A DNA stretch of 64,000 bases, from contig JAEUWB010000060.1 of NCBI GenBank assembly GCA_016786595.1, forward strand, positions 230,741-294,740. Direction: 5' to 3'. The notes under the pieces are model-generated. The model had not been told where the DNA came from. It searched no databases and saw only the letters and a program-made list of their open reading frames with translations. The position numbers and the translations under genes were made by a program. Source of the DNA: a bacterium. Lineage in GTDB: Bacteria > Bdellovibrionota_C > UBA2361 > SZUA-149 > JAEUWB01. Position 1 is the stretch's first letter; every line of letters starts with the position of its first letter. This document shows positions 36,865 to 45,488 of this stretch, in pieces.

Positions 36865-37603
36865 GCAGATACTCCTCGATTAGCGCCTGAGCGTGGACTA
36901 ATTCTTGAATTTTTCTTGTTAATGGACCAGGCAAAAAATTGTAGCACCCACTCTCGGTAAGTAATTGCCGCACTGGAACTACCAATTCGACAGCATTGGT
37001 GATAAAAACTTCGCTGGCTAGGTTAACTAAGTCGGCAAGTGTAATTTCTGTATCGATTGCAGCCGTTTGCTCGATGATCACCGACTGGATAATCCCCGGG
37101 AGTGCTTGCTTGCGATTAGTATAAAGAGTGCCTGTTCGGTCAAACCAAAAAATATTGCTCCAGGCCCCTTCTCTAACAAGATCATGCTTGTCGACAAGTA
37201 GGGCCTCTTCTGCTTGTGCATGAGCAGCTGCTTGGCTTGCAGCTTCAGATACACTAAGATCGCTATGCTTGATATTGGCCTTAGGGCGTGTGCCATTAAA
37301 AACCTTTAAGCTAATTCCTCCAGGTTTTTGCCAACGTCTATTTAGTGGTGTGATTGTAAATTCAAGGCCAGCAGGGCTTAAGATTACTTTAATTCTTAAG
37401 TCGCAATTTACTTCTGGCTGTGCTGTAGCCAGAAGTTTGCGCAAGTTGGTTGTAAGCTCAGCAATTCCTTCAAGCTTAGTAGGGAGTCCTATGCTTTGTG
37501 CGTCACCTGCAAGGCGGTTAAAATGCCGCATTAGGAAGGGGATGCCAGGCGCAGCATTTTGGTTGCACTTAAGTATAAAAGTTGTAAAGACGCCGGTTCT
37601 CAT
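36854..37603 (-). CDS. pabC: Aminodeoxychorismate lyase-like, class IV PLP enzyme (N-terminally short)
   Basis: Class IV aminotransferase features are present: the candidate PLP lysine in KANIKHSDLSVSEAA, LVREGAWSNIFWF, LPGIIQSVI and SEVFITNAVELVVPV. PabC releases p-aminobenzoate from aminodeoxychorismate, which fits its coupling to folP. The protein begins at MRTGVFTTF, which corresponds to the YGDGVFET motif that normally follows about 25 residues; a stop codon lies directly before the ATG, so this is not a missed upstream start. The missing first strand and the altered KTxNY-like loop leave activity uncertain; other class IV enzymes are alternatives. Confidence 0.75.
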   Translation of the reverse strand: MRTGVFTTFILKCNQNAAPGIPFLMRHFNRLAGDAQSIGLPTKLEGIAELTTNLRKLLATAQPEVNCDLRIKVILSPAGLEFTITPLNRRWQKPGGISLKVFNGTRPKANIKHSDLSVSEAASQAAAHAQAEEALLVDKHDLVREGAWSNIFWFDRTGTLYTNRKQALPGIIQSVIIEQTAAIDTEITLADLVNLASEVFITNAVELVVPVRQLLTESGCYNFLPGPLTRKIQELVHAQALIEEYLLET

Positions 37604-37643
37604 TTAGATAGTGAAGGTCCAATTTATATAGAAGACAGACTGC

Positions 37644-38918
37644 ATGCAAACCGAAGAAATTATCCCCAATAAGACAGCACAAGATAGTGATAGTAATCAC
37701 TACAATAATTCTCCACTAGATCGTGGCATTAGTTGGTCATTGCATCATCTGCATACATATTTATTACTTGCAACAGTACCCATGTTACTAGAGCTTGTAT
37801 CTGTTTATTTCATTTACAGTAAGCGGATCGAACTGCAAACTCGAGTTTTGGTAATGCTTGCTACCGCATTGGCAAATGCTTGGGCACTTGTTTCGATTAA
37901 CTTGGCAAATGTCAGACTGGCACGCGGGGAACAACCTGCAGTTAGTCAGATTGCCCAAGAAGCTTTAACAAATTTACCAAAGTCATTTTTTAGTTACACA
38001 CTTGTAGGTTTTTTTGTTGTCGCTGGAATTTATGGATTGATTTTTCCTGGTATTATTATCCTGATGTTTTTAATCTGGTCCCCTGCGTTTACTTCAGCCG
38101 AGATTGTGCTGGAAAAATTTCGCAAGCCTGCTAGTGATGAAGATCAGCAAGAGGAGCTTGACCGCAATTTATTTTCAAACCGTCCACTGTTTGATCTTGG
38201 TTTTGGTCGGTCCTCTCGTCTCTCTGCCCGTAGCTTGCAAATCGCTTTTCAGGTAGCGCTAATTTTAATAGCCTCTGCTTTGATCCCACTGTTGGTAGTT
38301 AATTTGCTGTTACATTCTTCGAATAATTTGACCGCGCAGATCTTGCGTTCTTGCGTTTCCTCGCTAAGTTCAGCAATTGGCTTTGGAATTTGGTCGGCCA
38401 CGTTTATCTCGCTTTTACCGGCCCCTGCTCGGCATGAGCTTTCCTTGCAACGAGAATTTTATGATTTTATTCCAACATTTCGTTTTGACGGACGTGGCCC
38501 GCTTGTTGGGCTATTAATTTTACTGACCATAGTTTCAGGTTTTTTTGAATTTCAGCGTTTACAACTCAGTACGGCAATGCCGATAGACGCGCGCGTCAAG
38601 AAGGTCGAAGTGCTGCAGAAGAACGGAGAACTGGTTGTTGGTTTGGAGTTAAGTGATGGGGCCGAGGATTTCCGCTGGCTTAATCCGTGGAATTATCAAC
38701 TCAAATTAAGAGACAAGGAATTGTCAGCAGAGCGAGTTGTAGTTTCCGATAGTGATGGCAAGGTTCTAGAACCAGAAAGTCTTGCTCCTCATGCAGACCC
38801 ATTATTAGTCTATTTATATTTTGTTAATGTCCCCGGTGTTACGGGCGATGACTTTGAAGTTAACTATCCGGGCACTAACTCCAAGCAAAGCGTAGTCTTG
38901 AAAGATAAATTACCCTGA
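37644..38918 (+). CDS. Polytopic membrane protein (424 aa), unknown family
   Basis: About six hydrophobic segments are visible (roughly residues 38-58, 67-88, 115-150, 200-225, 235-260 and 290-310), with a polar N-terminus and a C-terminal beta-rich domain of about 110 residues (VKKVEVLQKNGELVVGLELSD) that probably faces the periplasm. It is not a recognised transporter. It is divergent from pabC with 40 bases between starts. Its 3' end meets a small transporter-like gene on the opposite strand. Confidence 0.6.
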   Translation: MQTEEIIPNKTAQDSDSNHYNNSPLDRGISWSLHHLHTYLLLATVPMLLELVSVYFIYSKRIELQTRVLVMLATALANAWALVSINLANVRLARGEQPAVSQIAQEALTNLPKSFFSYTLVGFFVVAGIYGLIFPGIIILMFLIWSPAFTSAEIVLEKFRKPASDEDQQEELDRNLFSNRPLFDLGFGRSSRLSARSLQIAFQVALILIASALIPLLVVNLLLHSSNNLTAQILRSCVSSLSSAIGFGIWSATFISLLPAPARHELSLQREFYDFIPTFRFDGRGPLVGLLILLTIVSGFFEFQRLQLSTAMPIDARVKKVEVLQKNGELVVGLELSDGAEDFRWLNPWNYQLKLRDKELSAERVVVSDSDGKVLEPESLAPHADPLLVYLYFVNVPGVTGDDFEVNYPGTNSKQSVVLKDKLP

Positions 38919-38919
38919 T

Positions 38920-39276
38920 TTAAGTTTGCGCATAAGCGATTAAATAAATTCCAGAGACAATTAAGCCCGAACCAATCAATGTAAAGATATCAACTTTTTC
39001 CGAGAGAAAAAGATAGGCAGCAAGTGCAATCAATACGTAGCGTAATGCTGAAATAGCATTGGCATGGGTTAAACTTTGGTCACTAAGAATCGCCGCCCAG
39101 ATTAAGCCCGAAATGACCCAGGACAGAAAAGAGCTGATGCCCCAAAAACTAACTAGCTGTGCGCTATAATTCTCAGGGTGCGCACCGTGCATTGCAATCT
39201 TCAGACCGATATGGCCATAGACTGTTGTTATAAAAAATAAGGTCCAAACTAATAATGTTCGATCTAGATTTGGCAT
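38920..39276 (-). CDS. Small four-TM EamA/SMR-like transporter
   Basis: The 118-residue protein has four hydrophobic helices (about 8-24, 42-65, 74-92, 97-115) and the pattern LIGSGLIVSGIYLIAYAQT seen at the end of EamA/SMR-type proteins. Such proteins act as dimers exporting small cationic or lipid-linked compounds. It overlaps the upstream metallophosphatase gene by 13 bases and is the last gene of the minus-strand operon. SMR-type undecaprenyl-phosphate-sugar flippases are another possibility. Confidence 0.65.
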   Translation of the reverse strand: MPNLDRTLLVWTLFFITTVYGHIGLKIAMHGAHPENYSAQLVSFWGISSFLSWVISGLIWAAILSDQSLTHANAISALRYVLIALAAYLFLSEKVDIFTLIGSGLIVSGIYLIAYAQT

Positions 39277-39977
39277 AGTATTACCTCGCGTGGGCAGTTG
39301 TAGCGAATTGGAATGCTATCGTGCAGTCCTCTGCTGACAATTAATAAAGTCTCGCCGACTCGAAAACGAAGACCATTCCAGCGAAAAAAGAAAGCTCCTG
39401 GATACAAAAGCTCATTTTTTTCTTGAAGAACACATTGACTCCCATGCAAATGCCCCGCAAGAACAAGTTTAAAATAATCCTTAGGAGCCCGCATAATCTC
39501 AGAAGGATCATGCAGGCATAAGATGTTAAAGTCTTTGTTGCTATAACTAGCTTGGGGATTTCCGGTAATTAGTAAACGAGTTGTTACGCCTTGGATCTCA
39601 AGCACACCGTCTTCCAGCCAAATCCCACCTGCAGCCTTAATAATATTTTTTAAACGATCAAATCCCGCAATACGATCATGATTTCCAGACACGACTCCCC
39701 ATGGAATATTTTTGGGCAAGGTACTCAGGAGCTCTTCTAAAAGCTCCCAAGCTGGAATCCAATCTAATAAATCACCACCAAAAAGAATCACATCAGCTCG
39801 AACACTAGCGATTGTTTCGATCAGCTGAGAGACTAGACGCTTACTACCGGGTGCTCCTAAATGCAGATCGCTTAAGAAAAGGATTGATCTGCCAATATGA
39901 CGCGAAACCGTCTCCCGACGAATAGTAATATCGTTAGTGCAGAAAATATCTAGCCTGGGGCTTAGTTCTGCTTGCAC
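39264..39977 (-). CDS. Calcineurin-like metallophosphoesterase
   Basis: The five-block metallophosphoesterase signature is complete: ILFLSDLHLGAPG, ILFGGDLLDW, GVVSGNHD, LCLHDP and LAGHLHGSQ. The enzyme is a two-metal phosphoesterase; a YaeI/LpxH-like phosphodiesterase role on lipid or nucleotide is possible. The start is GTG 39977, which has GGAGGA six bases upstream; the longer upstream frame is a shadow of the preceding gene. It overlaps the previous gene by 16 bases and the next by 13, so it is translationally coupled in the operon. Confidence 0.85.
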   Translation of the reverse strand: MQAELSPRLDIFCTNDITIRRETVSRHIGRSILFLSDLHLGAPGSKRLVSQLIETIASVRADVILFGGDLLDWIPAWELLEELLSTLPKNIPWGVVSGNHDRIAGFDRLKNIIKAAGGIWLEDGVLEIQGVTTRLLITGNPQASYSNKDFNILCLHDPSEIMRAPKDYFKLVLAGHLHGSQCVLQEKNELLYPGAFFFRWNGLRFRVGETLLIVSRGLHDSIPIRYNCPREVILCQI

Positions 39978-40498
39978 AACTCTTCCTCCACACGTAAACG
40001 TTCGTACCAAACGATAATCGCTAAGCAACCAATACACCAAGCGCGGACGAAATTGCCTCGACGAAGTGGAGCACGAAAGAAACCTCCAAAAATCATAGTT
40101 GCAGCAATCGGAATTACGGTGAGCATGACTTTTACAGTTCCACCGGCTTGATTGGATAGTTTTAGACTGCGCTTCCAAATTTCAATTTCTCCTCCTTCTA
40201 ATAACAAGGGAAAAAGAAAAACCATTTGCGCTTCTAGTGCATAAAAGACCAGAGCAAATATAATAAATTGACTTAAGTAACCTAACGGCGAAGCTAGTAA
40301 GGCAAAGAGTAGAGCTCCTACTAAGCAAATTGTATATTTAATAATTCCGTAATAAGCCCAATTAATATTTTGCTCAGGTAAAGCCCTATTTCTTAAATGT
40401 TCAAGCCAACTTTTCATCCATCGTGCTCCAGATGAAAAATCCGCCCGAGCAGGCTCAAGCATTGAATGGTCATATAATTCGCTGATGCTTGTAAACAT
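39962..40498 (-). CDS. Membrane protein (178 aa), unknown
   Basis: ATG 40498 shares its A with the stop of the upstream gene (TAATG), a classic coupling signal. After a soluble N-terminal part of about 60 residues with Trp and charged residues, there are four hydrophobic segments (about 62-80, 86-104, 118-140, 150-165). The pattern (YYGIIKYTICLVGALLFALL ... EAQMVFLFPLLLEGGEIEIW) is not one that I recognise. Confidence 0.6.
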   Translation of the reverse strand: MFTSISELYDHSMLEPARADFSSGARWMKSWLEHLRNRALPEQNINWAYYGIIKYTICLVGALLFALLASPLGYLSQFIIFALVFYALEAQMVFLFPLLLEGGEIEIWKRSLKLSNQAGGTVKVMLTVIPIAATMIFGGFFRAPLRRGNFVRAWCIGCLAIIVWYERLRVEEELCKQN

Positions 40499-41076
40499 TA
40501 GACGTAGATCCAGTGCAGCCACGCTAGAAACGCAATGCCATTTCCAAACACTAGCATGCGATGGAACAAAGTCTCTAAGGGGCGACAACGTTTCAAATGA
40601 AACTGAAATTCGTCGTAACAAATGAGAGTCGTGGTATAGAGCAGAATCACAATAATCGGGATCAGAAATTTCCCAGGTTCAGGGGTAACGCTTGCCCAAG
40701 CCATGAGGACAAAAAGCGGCACCCCGCCCGTGCCCAAAGCCAGTAAATGACTTTTATGTTCGTTGGGTCCTGAAGCTACATAGAGTCTGTGAAACACCCA
40801 ATCACAAACTCCGCCGATTGTGGCAATCACTCCAAACAGTATGATGATATAAAATTCTACCGATAAATTTTTTAATAAATTAGACGGGACGGAGATAATC
40901 TCTAAGTGTATGCCTAATAAGAGCACCCCAAAACCCACCGCCGGAGCAAACAGCAAAAGCAAGCTTACCAAATTACTAAACGAAGATGATTTCTGATTAT
41001 GCTTTAAGGTTTGTTTGGCGGCATAGGTCTGGAAGTGATTGCTGGCTGCAATGCGTCGTAAGGCATCAACTGTCAT
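40498..41076 (-). CDS. Membrane protein (192 aa), unknown
   Basis: Five hydrophobic segments (about 35-56, 72-92, 110-126, 136-150, 170-190) follow a polar N-terminus. There is no recognised family. The start overlaps the previous gene by 4 bases (ATGA-type) and its stop overlaps the next start, so it is an internal gene of a tightly packed operon. It shows no catalytic motif. Confidence 0.6.
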   Translation of the reverse strand: MTVDALRRIAASNHFQTYAAKQTLKHNQKSSSFSNLVSLLLLFAPAVGFGVLLLGIHLEIISVPSNLLKNLSVEFYIIILFGVIATIGGVCDWVFHRLYVASGPNEHKSHLLALGTGGVPLFVLMAWASVTPEPGKFLIPIIVILLYTTTLICYDEFQFHLKRCRPLETLFHRMLVFGNGIAFLAWLHWIYV

Positions 41077-41621
41077 AACTGCTCTCCTGTAGGCAATTGG
41101 GAAGATAAATTGGGATCTGATTTGCTATTGATAAGAATTTTAACCAGGACACCACCTGCTACGCCCATAGGTAATGTTACCCACCATGTGATAGCCAGGC
41201 AGCCAATGGGAAATATTGCAATGCTCTGTAAACCTCTGAGAATAGCTGACCATGCAATGTCTCCACCACAACTATGAACATTGGAGTTGAATAGACATAT
41301 GACTGCCCATCCGATCGACATCAACGCTCTGAAGCATGGAAGTATGATGCCGCCCGCAAAAGTACTCAATAAGGCAACTACGATTCCTTCACCAGCTGCC
41401 TTACCAATCGTTGTTTTCAGAAATTTATTTGCGCGACGCCAGCCGATAACTCCTGCTGCAATAATTGCCGGAATAAACATTATCAGAATTCCGCGCATTT
41501 CAGAAAATTCACGAAAATTAGTTGAACTCGTTCCAACTCCCACCGAGAGCAGAAAAAGAATTGTGGCGCCTAGGGCGGCTGCACTAAAAATCAGCGCCGA
41601 TGTTAATTTTGCGCTATTCAT
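41073..41621 (-). CDS. Membrane protein (182 aa), unknown
   Basis: Four hydrophobic helices are visible (about 8-27, 43-60, 78-110, 130-165). A pair of cysteines in a small loop (about residues 108 and 117; ICLFNSNVHSCGGD) could form a disulfide outside the membrane. It overlaps the upstream gene by 8 bases and the downstream gene by 4. No family is recognised. Confidence 0.6.
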   Translation of the reverse strand: MNSAKLTSALIFSAAALGATILFLLSVGVGTSSTNFREFSEMRGILIMFIPAIIAAGVIGWRRANKFLKTTIGKAAGEGIVVALLSTFAGGIILPCFRALMSIGWAVICLFNSNVHSCGGDIAWSAILRGLQSIAIFPIGCLAITWWVTLPMGVAGGVLVKILINSKSDPNLSSQLPTGEQL

Positions 41622-42138
41622 TTGAATTACCTCGCAATCTCCAATAACACCACGAAGCTGAATACAATGCTAATCCGGTTGCTCCACCAATCGGCAGAGA
41701 AATTGGGGTAACGAAAAGCGCGCCAAACACGCCGAAGTATATACTGCAAAAAATTATGAGAAAGGCTTCTTTTAAAGAGATTAGATAAGCAGTTTCATCC
41801 AAACGCATTTCCGAGCCGGAAAGATAAAAAGAAAACCCACCTCCAAATGCGCTAATAATTGTAACTAGAAACCCGAGGGCAATAGCTTTTATCCACGGAA
41901 ATTTTCTTTTTAAATTGGTCGCGGCAAGAATGGACCCTGCCAGAAAACCTCCAGACAAGAAAGCCATGCCGAGGATAATTCCTATAACAGGCTTAGAGAA
42001 TAGTGGGCTAAAATCATCTGTCGCCGCAACGTTTGACGGAGGAAGAAACTTGTATATATCAAGTGCATAGTAAGCAGCAGCAAAAAAACTTGTTCCCGCA
42101 ATTGCAAAACGTAATAGATAACCTTTGGAAAACGTCAT
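41614..42138 (-). CDS. Membrane protein (174 aa), unknown
   Basis: Four hydrophobic helices (about 8-25, 47-72, 83-105, 125-165) with a short acidic loop (SGSEMRLDET) and repeated Gly motifs (GGFLAGSILAA, GGGFSFYLSG). It resembles in size and layout the next gene and may be its distant paralogue. It follows the winged-helix gene by 6 bases. Confidence 0.6.
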   Translation of the reverse strand: MTFSKGYLLRFAIAGTSFFAAAYYALDIYKFLPPSNVAATDDFSPLFSKPVIGIILGMAFLSGGFLAGSILAATNLKRKFPWIKAIALGFLVTIISAFGGGFSFYLSGSEMRLDETAYLISLKEAFLIIFCSIYFGVFGALFVTPISLPIGGATGLALYSASWCYWRLRGNSNE

Positions 42139-42144
42139 ACACCC

Positions 42145-42462
42145 TCACTTACTACCCTTCTTCAAGAACTGAACCACGCTCTCCAATGCGTTTATGTATT
42201 GGAGCAATTCCTTCTCTCCTTTTTTAGAAATTTCATAGGTCGTGCGTGGCTTGCGATTGATAAATTCTTTGTTTACAGCGACAATTCCTGCTGCTTCTAA
42301 TTTGCGCATGTGACTAGAGAGATTGCCCTTGGTTAACGCAAGGGCACTTAACAATTCATTGAATTCAACTACCGATTTGGCTTTGGCCAAATAAGTCACA
42401 ATTGCTAGGCGCACTCGATCGGCCAGTAGTGAGTCTTGCGCAATAATTGTTTCAAATGACAT
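42145..42462 (-). CDS. Winged-helix transcriptional regulator
   Basis: The 105-residue protein is a compact winged helix of the ArsR/MarR-like group: a recognition helix in ALALTKGNLSSHMRKLEAAGIV and a wing in FINRKPRTTYEISKKGEKELLQYI. It has no ligand-sensing extension. The start is ATG 42462, with AAGGA about 8 bases upstream; the longer frame to 42516 lacks a site. It lies second in a minus-strand operon of membrane-protein genes, which it probably controls. Confidence 0.85.
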   Translation of the reverse strand: MSFETIIAQDSLLADRVRLAIVTYLAKAKSVVEFNELLSALALTKGNLSSHMRKLEAAGIVAVNKEFINRKPRTTYEISKKGEKELLQYINALESVVQFLKKGSK

Positions 42463-42473
42463 CGTTACAATCC

Positions 42474-43172
42474 TTAAGCGTTTGTCGTTACGGGACCTGC
42501 GTGTTTTAGGGTCCAATACAGGGAACTAGTGGCAATCGTGGCAAAAACTGCGCAAGGAAACCAAAGTTGCGGGTCTGCTAAATAAAACTGCAAAGCGGCC
42601 AAGAGCATGCAAACAATGCCCAGGCCAATGCTGATGCGCACAGGAAAAATAAATAGTCGACCTTGAAACAAATAGTCACCGGTAAAGACTAAAAGTAGGG
42701 GAGCAATCCACTCCGCCTGTCCAGCAAAAATAAAAAGCGAAAAAATAATAAATTTAACTAGTAGGTCGGAAAATAATCCTAGATTTCTTAAGTAAGAAAA
42801 ATAGCGTGAGATATAACTATCTAAGTCTTCTTCTTCTTTCTTTGCAGTAATTTCGACCATCACAAATAGCGCGCAGCACAACACAAAAAGTCCTGCTGCG
42901 GTTTGTAGTACGCCGATTTTTTGGACAATGAAATTATTCTTAGACAGAAGTAGTAGCGCTGTTTGACTGTGATTAGTGACTAATTCTAAAATGCAAAACG
43001 CAAAAGCAAGTATCGACGCTAGGCCGAGAATGCGACAACGTAACTTATTTGTTGCCGCAGAAATTTCTCCGAAGACCCCGGCGGTTTGATTGCCATCTCC
43101 AGTTCGTTCTAACACTTGGCGAATCAGAGAAATATCTTTGATCGCCTGCTCAATCACTTCTTGACGCTCCAT
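42474..43172 (-). CDS. Membrane protein (232 aa), first gene of the operon
   Basis: A charged N-terminus (MERQEVIEQAIKDISLIRQV) carries about 45 soluble residues, then five or six hydrophobic helices follow (about 48-65, 85-110, 138-160, 165-185, 190-225). A cytoplasmic loop KKEEEDLDSYISRYF lies between the second and third. No family is recognised. It starts the operon and is followed 11 bases later by the winged-helix regulator. Confidence 0.6.
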   Translation of the reverse strand: MERQEVIEQAIKDISLIRQVLERTGDGNQTAGVFGEISAATNKLRCRILGLASILAFAFCILELVTNHSQTALLLLSKNNFIVQKIGVLQTAAGLFVLCCALFVMVEITAKKEEEDLDSYISRYFSYLRNLGLFSDLLVKFIIFSLFIFAGQAEWIAPLLLVFTGDYLFQGRLFIFPVRISIGLGIVCMLLAALQFYLADPQLWFPCAVFATIATSSLYWTLKHAGPVTTNA

Positions 43173-43276
43173 ATGCTCATCTCCATTAGTCTCTCAGACT
43201 AGTCTGTATTGCAAACTAATTTGCACTAAAGTTATGCTAAAGTCAATAAAAAGCGTGCTTTAATAAAAAATATATG

Positions 43277-43307
43277 GTTATATGCCAGACAGAATATGGC
43301 ATATAAC
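43277..43307. promoter_or_regulatory. Perfect inverted repeat, likely operator of the ribbon-helix-helix gene
   Basis: GTTATATGCCA and TGGCATATAAC are perfect 11-base arms around a 9-base spacer. They end 15 bases before the ATG of the ribbon-helix-helix gene, where an autoregulator would bind; a divergent membrane operon starts 105 bases to the left. Confidence 0.7.
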
Positions 43308-43322
43308 TGGTAACTTATTGAT

Positions 43323-43631
43323 ATGAATCAGGAAATTAATTTTTCAAACGCTGCAAAGCGAGCACTTTTCGGGAAATCACAAGAGCGACAATCCGCTGCT
43401 AAGGATCCGGACCGGCATTTGCGTGTAAAAGTCACAATGAATCTCGATGGAGACATCGTGCGTTTTTTTAAAGAACAAGCCGACGAAGAAGGGCTTGGCT
43501 ATCAGGTTTTAATTAATCGCGCATTGCGTGAGTTTATCGATGGGGGAAAGCCAGCCAAACTTGCTCAAGATGTAATTAAAGAAATCCTTGCCAATCCAGA
43601 ATTATTAGCGCAGCTTCGCGGCACGGAATAA
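43323..43631 (+). CDS. Ribbon-helix-helix protein (BrnA/CopG-like)
   Basis: After a polar N-terminus of about 30 residues, a short strand (RVKVTMNLDGDIVRFFKEQA) leads to the helix pair GYQVLINRALREFIDGG. This is the ribbon-helix-helix layout of BrnA-type antitoxins and CopG-like repressors. A perfect palindrome just upstream fits autoregulation. No BrnT-like toxin follows; instead an RNase H-fold gene begins 18 bases later. The C-terminal 25 residues (AQDVIKEILANPELLAQL) form an extra helix that could bind a partner. Confidence 0.75.
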   Translation: MNQEINFSNAAKRALFGKSQERQSAAKDPDRHLRVKVTMNLDGDIVRFFKEQADEEGLGYQVLINRALREFIDGGKPAKLAQDVIKEILANPELLAQLRGTE

Positions 43632-43649
43632 TTAATACAAACTGGTTTC

Positions 43650-44411
43650 ATGACTGAAGTAGCTTCAGATCAAGCAATAAAAATTTTTAGTGACGGAGGA
43701 TCGCGCGCCGAAGGCGCTGCATCTGCATGCTTGTTTTATGCGTCAGATTCTGCATTGCCGATTAAAATCGGAGCATACCTGGGAAATGCCACTAACAATG
43801 AAGCAGAAATTATTGCAGCCCTTTTAGGGTTTGCTTTACGACCTTTGCTCGAGCCAGCCTCGCCAACTGTTTTTTGGACATCCGATAGCGAGTATGTCCT
43901 TAAAAGCGCAACTCAATACATCCACACCTGGCAAAAAAACGGCTGGAAGACAGCCGACAAACGCAAGGTAAAAAACCTCGGACTTTGGCGCGTCTATCTT
44001 GAGTTAGCTCGTGGAGTTGAGATTAAATCTAAATTTGTCTACGGACATTCTGGTCATGATGAAAATGAAGTGTGCGACAGCTTTTGTTCGTTTTTGATCC
44101 AAAACCCACCGAGCGATAAACAGGTCTATTTCACGGATGGCCTGAGCTTAGACCCTTGGTATGTTGTTGACCTGCGAGACGAGTTGGAGTTTTTGCGACA
44201 GAACGAAGAGGGCGCAGTTGAAGCAAAAGACCAGATCCTTGCAAAGATTTCTAACACAGTTTCGTCTGGTAATAAGGTCGATCAGGACCAACAACTATTG
44301 CGAGAAGCCCAAGGGGCAGTTCTCAAGGTGCTAGACCGTTTTAAGAAATATCCCGACTCGCACCAGCAGTTGCATCAATTTTTGCAGCAAGTTAGAGAGA
44401 CGCTAAAATAA
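43650..44411 (+). CDS. RNase H-like protein with C-terminal helical extension
   Basis: The first 150 residues follow RNase HI: IFSDGGSRAEG (first Asp), NATNNEAEIIAALL (Glu), WTSDSEYVLKSAT (Asp) and GHSGHDENEVCDSFCSF (His/Asp region), so the metal-binding set looks intact. Residues about 165-253 are an added helical, charged region with coiled-coil character. RNase HI cuts RNA in RNA-DNA hybrids. Proximity to the ribbon-helix-helix gene suggests co-expression and possibly a regulated nuclease; the standard housekeeping RNase H role is the plain alternative. Confidence 0.75.
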   Translation: MTEVASDQAIKIFSDGGSRAEGAASACLFYASDSALPIKIGAYLGNATNNEAEIIAALLGFALRPLLEPASPTVFWTSDSEYVLKSATQYIHTWQKNGWKTADKRKVKNLGLWRVYLELARGVEIKSKFVYGHSGHDENEVCDSFCSFLIQNPPSDKQVYFTDGLSLDPWYVVDLRDELEFLRQNEEGAVEAKDQILAKISNTVSSGNKVDQDQQLLREAQGAVLKVLDRFKKYPDSHQQLHQFLQQVRETLK

Positions 44412-44438
44412 TTCCACCATAGCGTTTGGCAAAAAATG

Positions 44439-45473
44439 CTATGGAATTAAAATCACCTTGCCAAACTGTTCTCCACGCTCGAGCTTTTCATAGCCAAATC
44501 GACCTTCAGCTAGTGGAATTTCTGAGTCAATTACGGGACGCACCTTCTTAGTCCAAATCGACTGCTCAAGCATTTCCTTGAAATCTTGCGCGCTGCCCAT
44601 TGTTGATCCGAGGATGCTTAATTGCTTGGTGAAAATTAAACGGTTGTCAAATGTTACTACCGGTCCGGAAGTATTACCCACAGTTACAATCCGGCCACCA
44701 CGACGGGCAGAGCGAATCGACTGCACGATAGTTTTTGACCCTACGTTGTCGACAACGACATCTACTCCACGCCCATTAGTTAAACTGCGCACTTCACGGC
44801 TCCAATCTGGATTAGTAGTGTAGTTAAGCACGTGGTCTGCTCCGAGGGCACGGGCGTTAGCCATTTTTGCCTCAGTACTTGTCAAGGCAACCACTTTTGC
44901 GCCAAAGAACTTTGCAAGTTGCACAGAAAAACTATTTACGCCCCCACCAGCGCCAACAATTAATACCGTCTCGCCGGACTGTAGGCGCACACGGTGCTTA
45001 AACATGCGCCAAGCAGTTGTGCCGACCAGTAACGGTGCAGCACCTTCAGAAAAAGAAAAATCTTTTGGAAGAGCAACCAAGTTCTTGAGAGGCACAGCGG
45101 CATACTCAGCAAAACCACCCCAGGAACTTTCCCCAATCACACGATAATTCGGACTAACACTTTCTTCGCCGGATCTTGTCCATTCATCTTCGCCAATCAC
45201 GTATCCCGGGCAAACTACGACACGGTCTCCAGTGCGCCAGCCAAAGGCCTTTTTCGGAAGCTCAACAATCTCACCAGCGATGTCGGATCCACCAATGTGC
45301 GGCATTGGCAACTTCAACTCTGGCCATCCTTTTAATACCCACACATCAAGATGATTCATCGCACAGGCGCGAACCCGGATTAACGCGTGGTCATCAGTAA
45401 TTTTAGGATCGGAGACAGAGCCGAATTTTAAAGCATCAAAACTGCCGTGAGAGTTAAAGTGCAAGGCTTTCAT
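44439..45473 (-). CDS. Zinc-type alcohol dehydrogenase/quinone oxidoreductase (MDR superfamily)
   Basis: The 344-residue protein has the MDR layout: an N-terminal GroES-like domain (HIGGSDIAGEIVEL, residues about 58-72) and a Rossmann domain with VLIVGAGGGVNSFSVQLAKFFGAKVVALTS. The usual structural-zinc cysteine cluster is absent and the catalytic Cys/His/Glu set is not complete, which favours a quinone-oxidoreductase-like or enoyl-reductase-like enzyme over a true alcohol dehydrogenase. It uses NAD(P)H; the substrate is unknown. AAGGTGG precedes the ATG, and a perfect palindrome lies just above it. Confidence 0.85.
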   Translation of the reverse strand: MKALHFNSHGSFDALKFGSVSDPKITDDHALIRVRACAMNHLDVWVLKGWPELKLPMPHIGGSDIAGEIVELPKKAFGWRTGDRVVVCPGYVIGEDEWTRSGEESVSPNYRVIGESSWGGFAEYAAVPLKNLVALPKDFSFSEGAAPLLVGTTAWRMFKHRVRLQSGETVLIVGAGGGVNSFSVQLAKFFGAKVVALTSTEAKMANARALGADHVLNYTTNPDWSREVRSLTNGRGVDVVVDNVGSKTIVQSIRSARRGGRIVTVGNTSGPVVTFDNRLIFTKQLSILGSTMGSAQDFKEMLEQSIWTKKVRPVIDSEIPLAEGRFGYEKLERGEQFGKVILIP

Positions 45474-45488
45474 TAGGCCACCTTCTTG

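Noticed and set aside
39978..40178. N-terminal extension of the metallophosphoesterase
   Set aside because: It overlaps the coding region of the upstream membrane protein in another frame; the GTG at 39977 has GGAGGA.
40499..40621. N-terminal extension of the 178-residue membrane protein
   Set aside because: It is a shadow of the upstream gene; the TAATG junction at 40498-40500 is the natural start.
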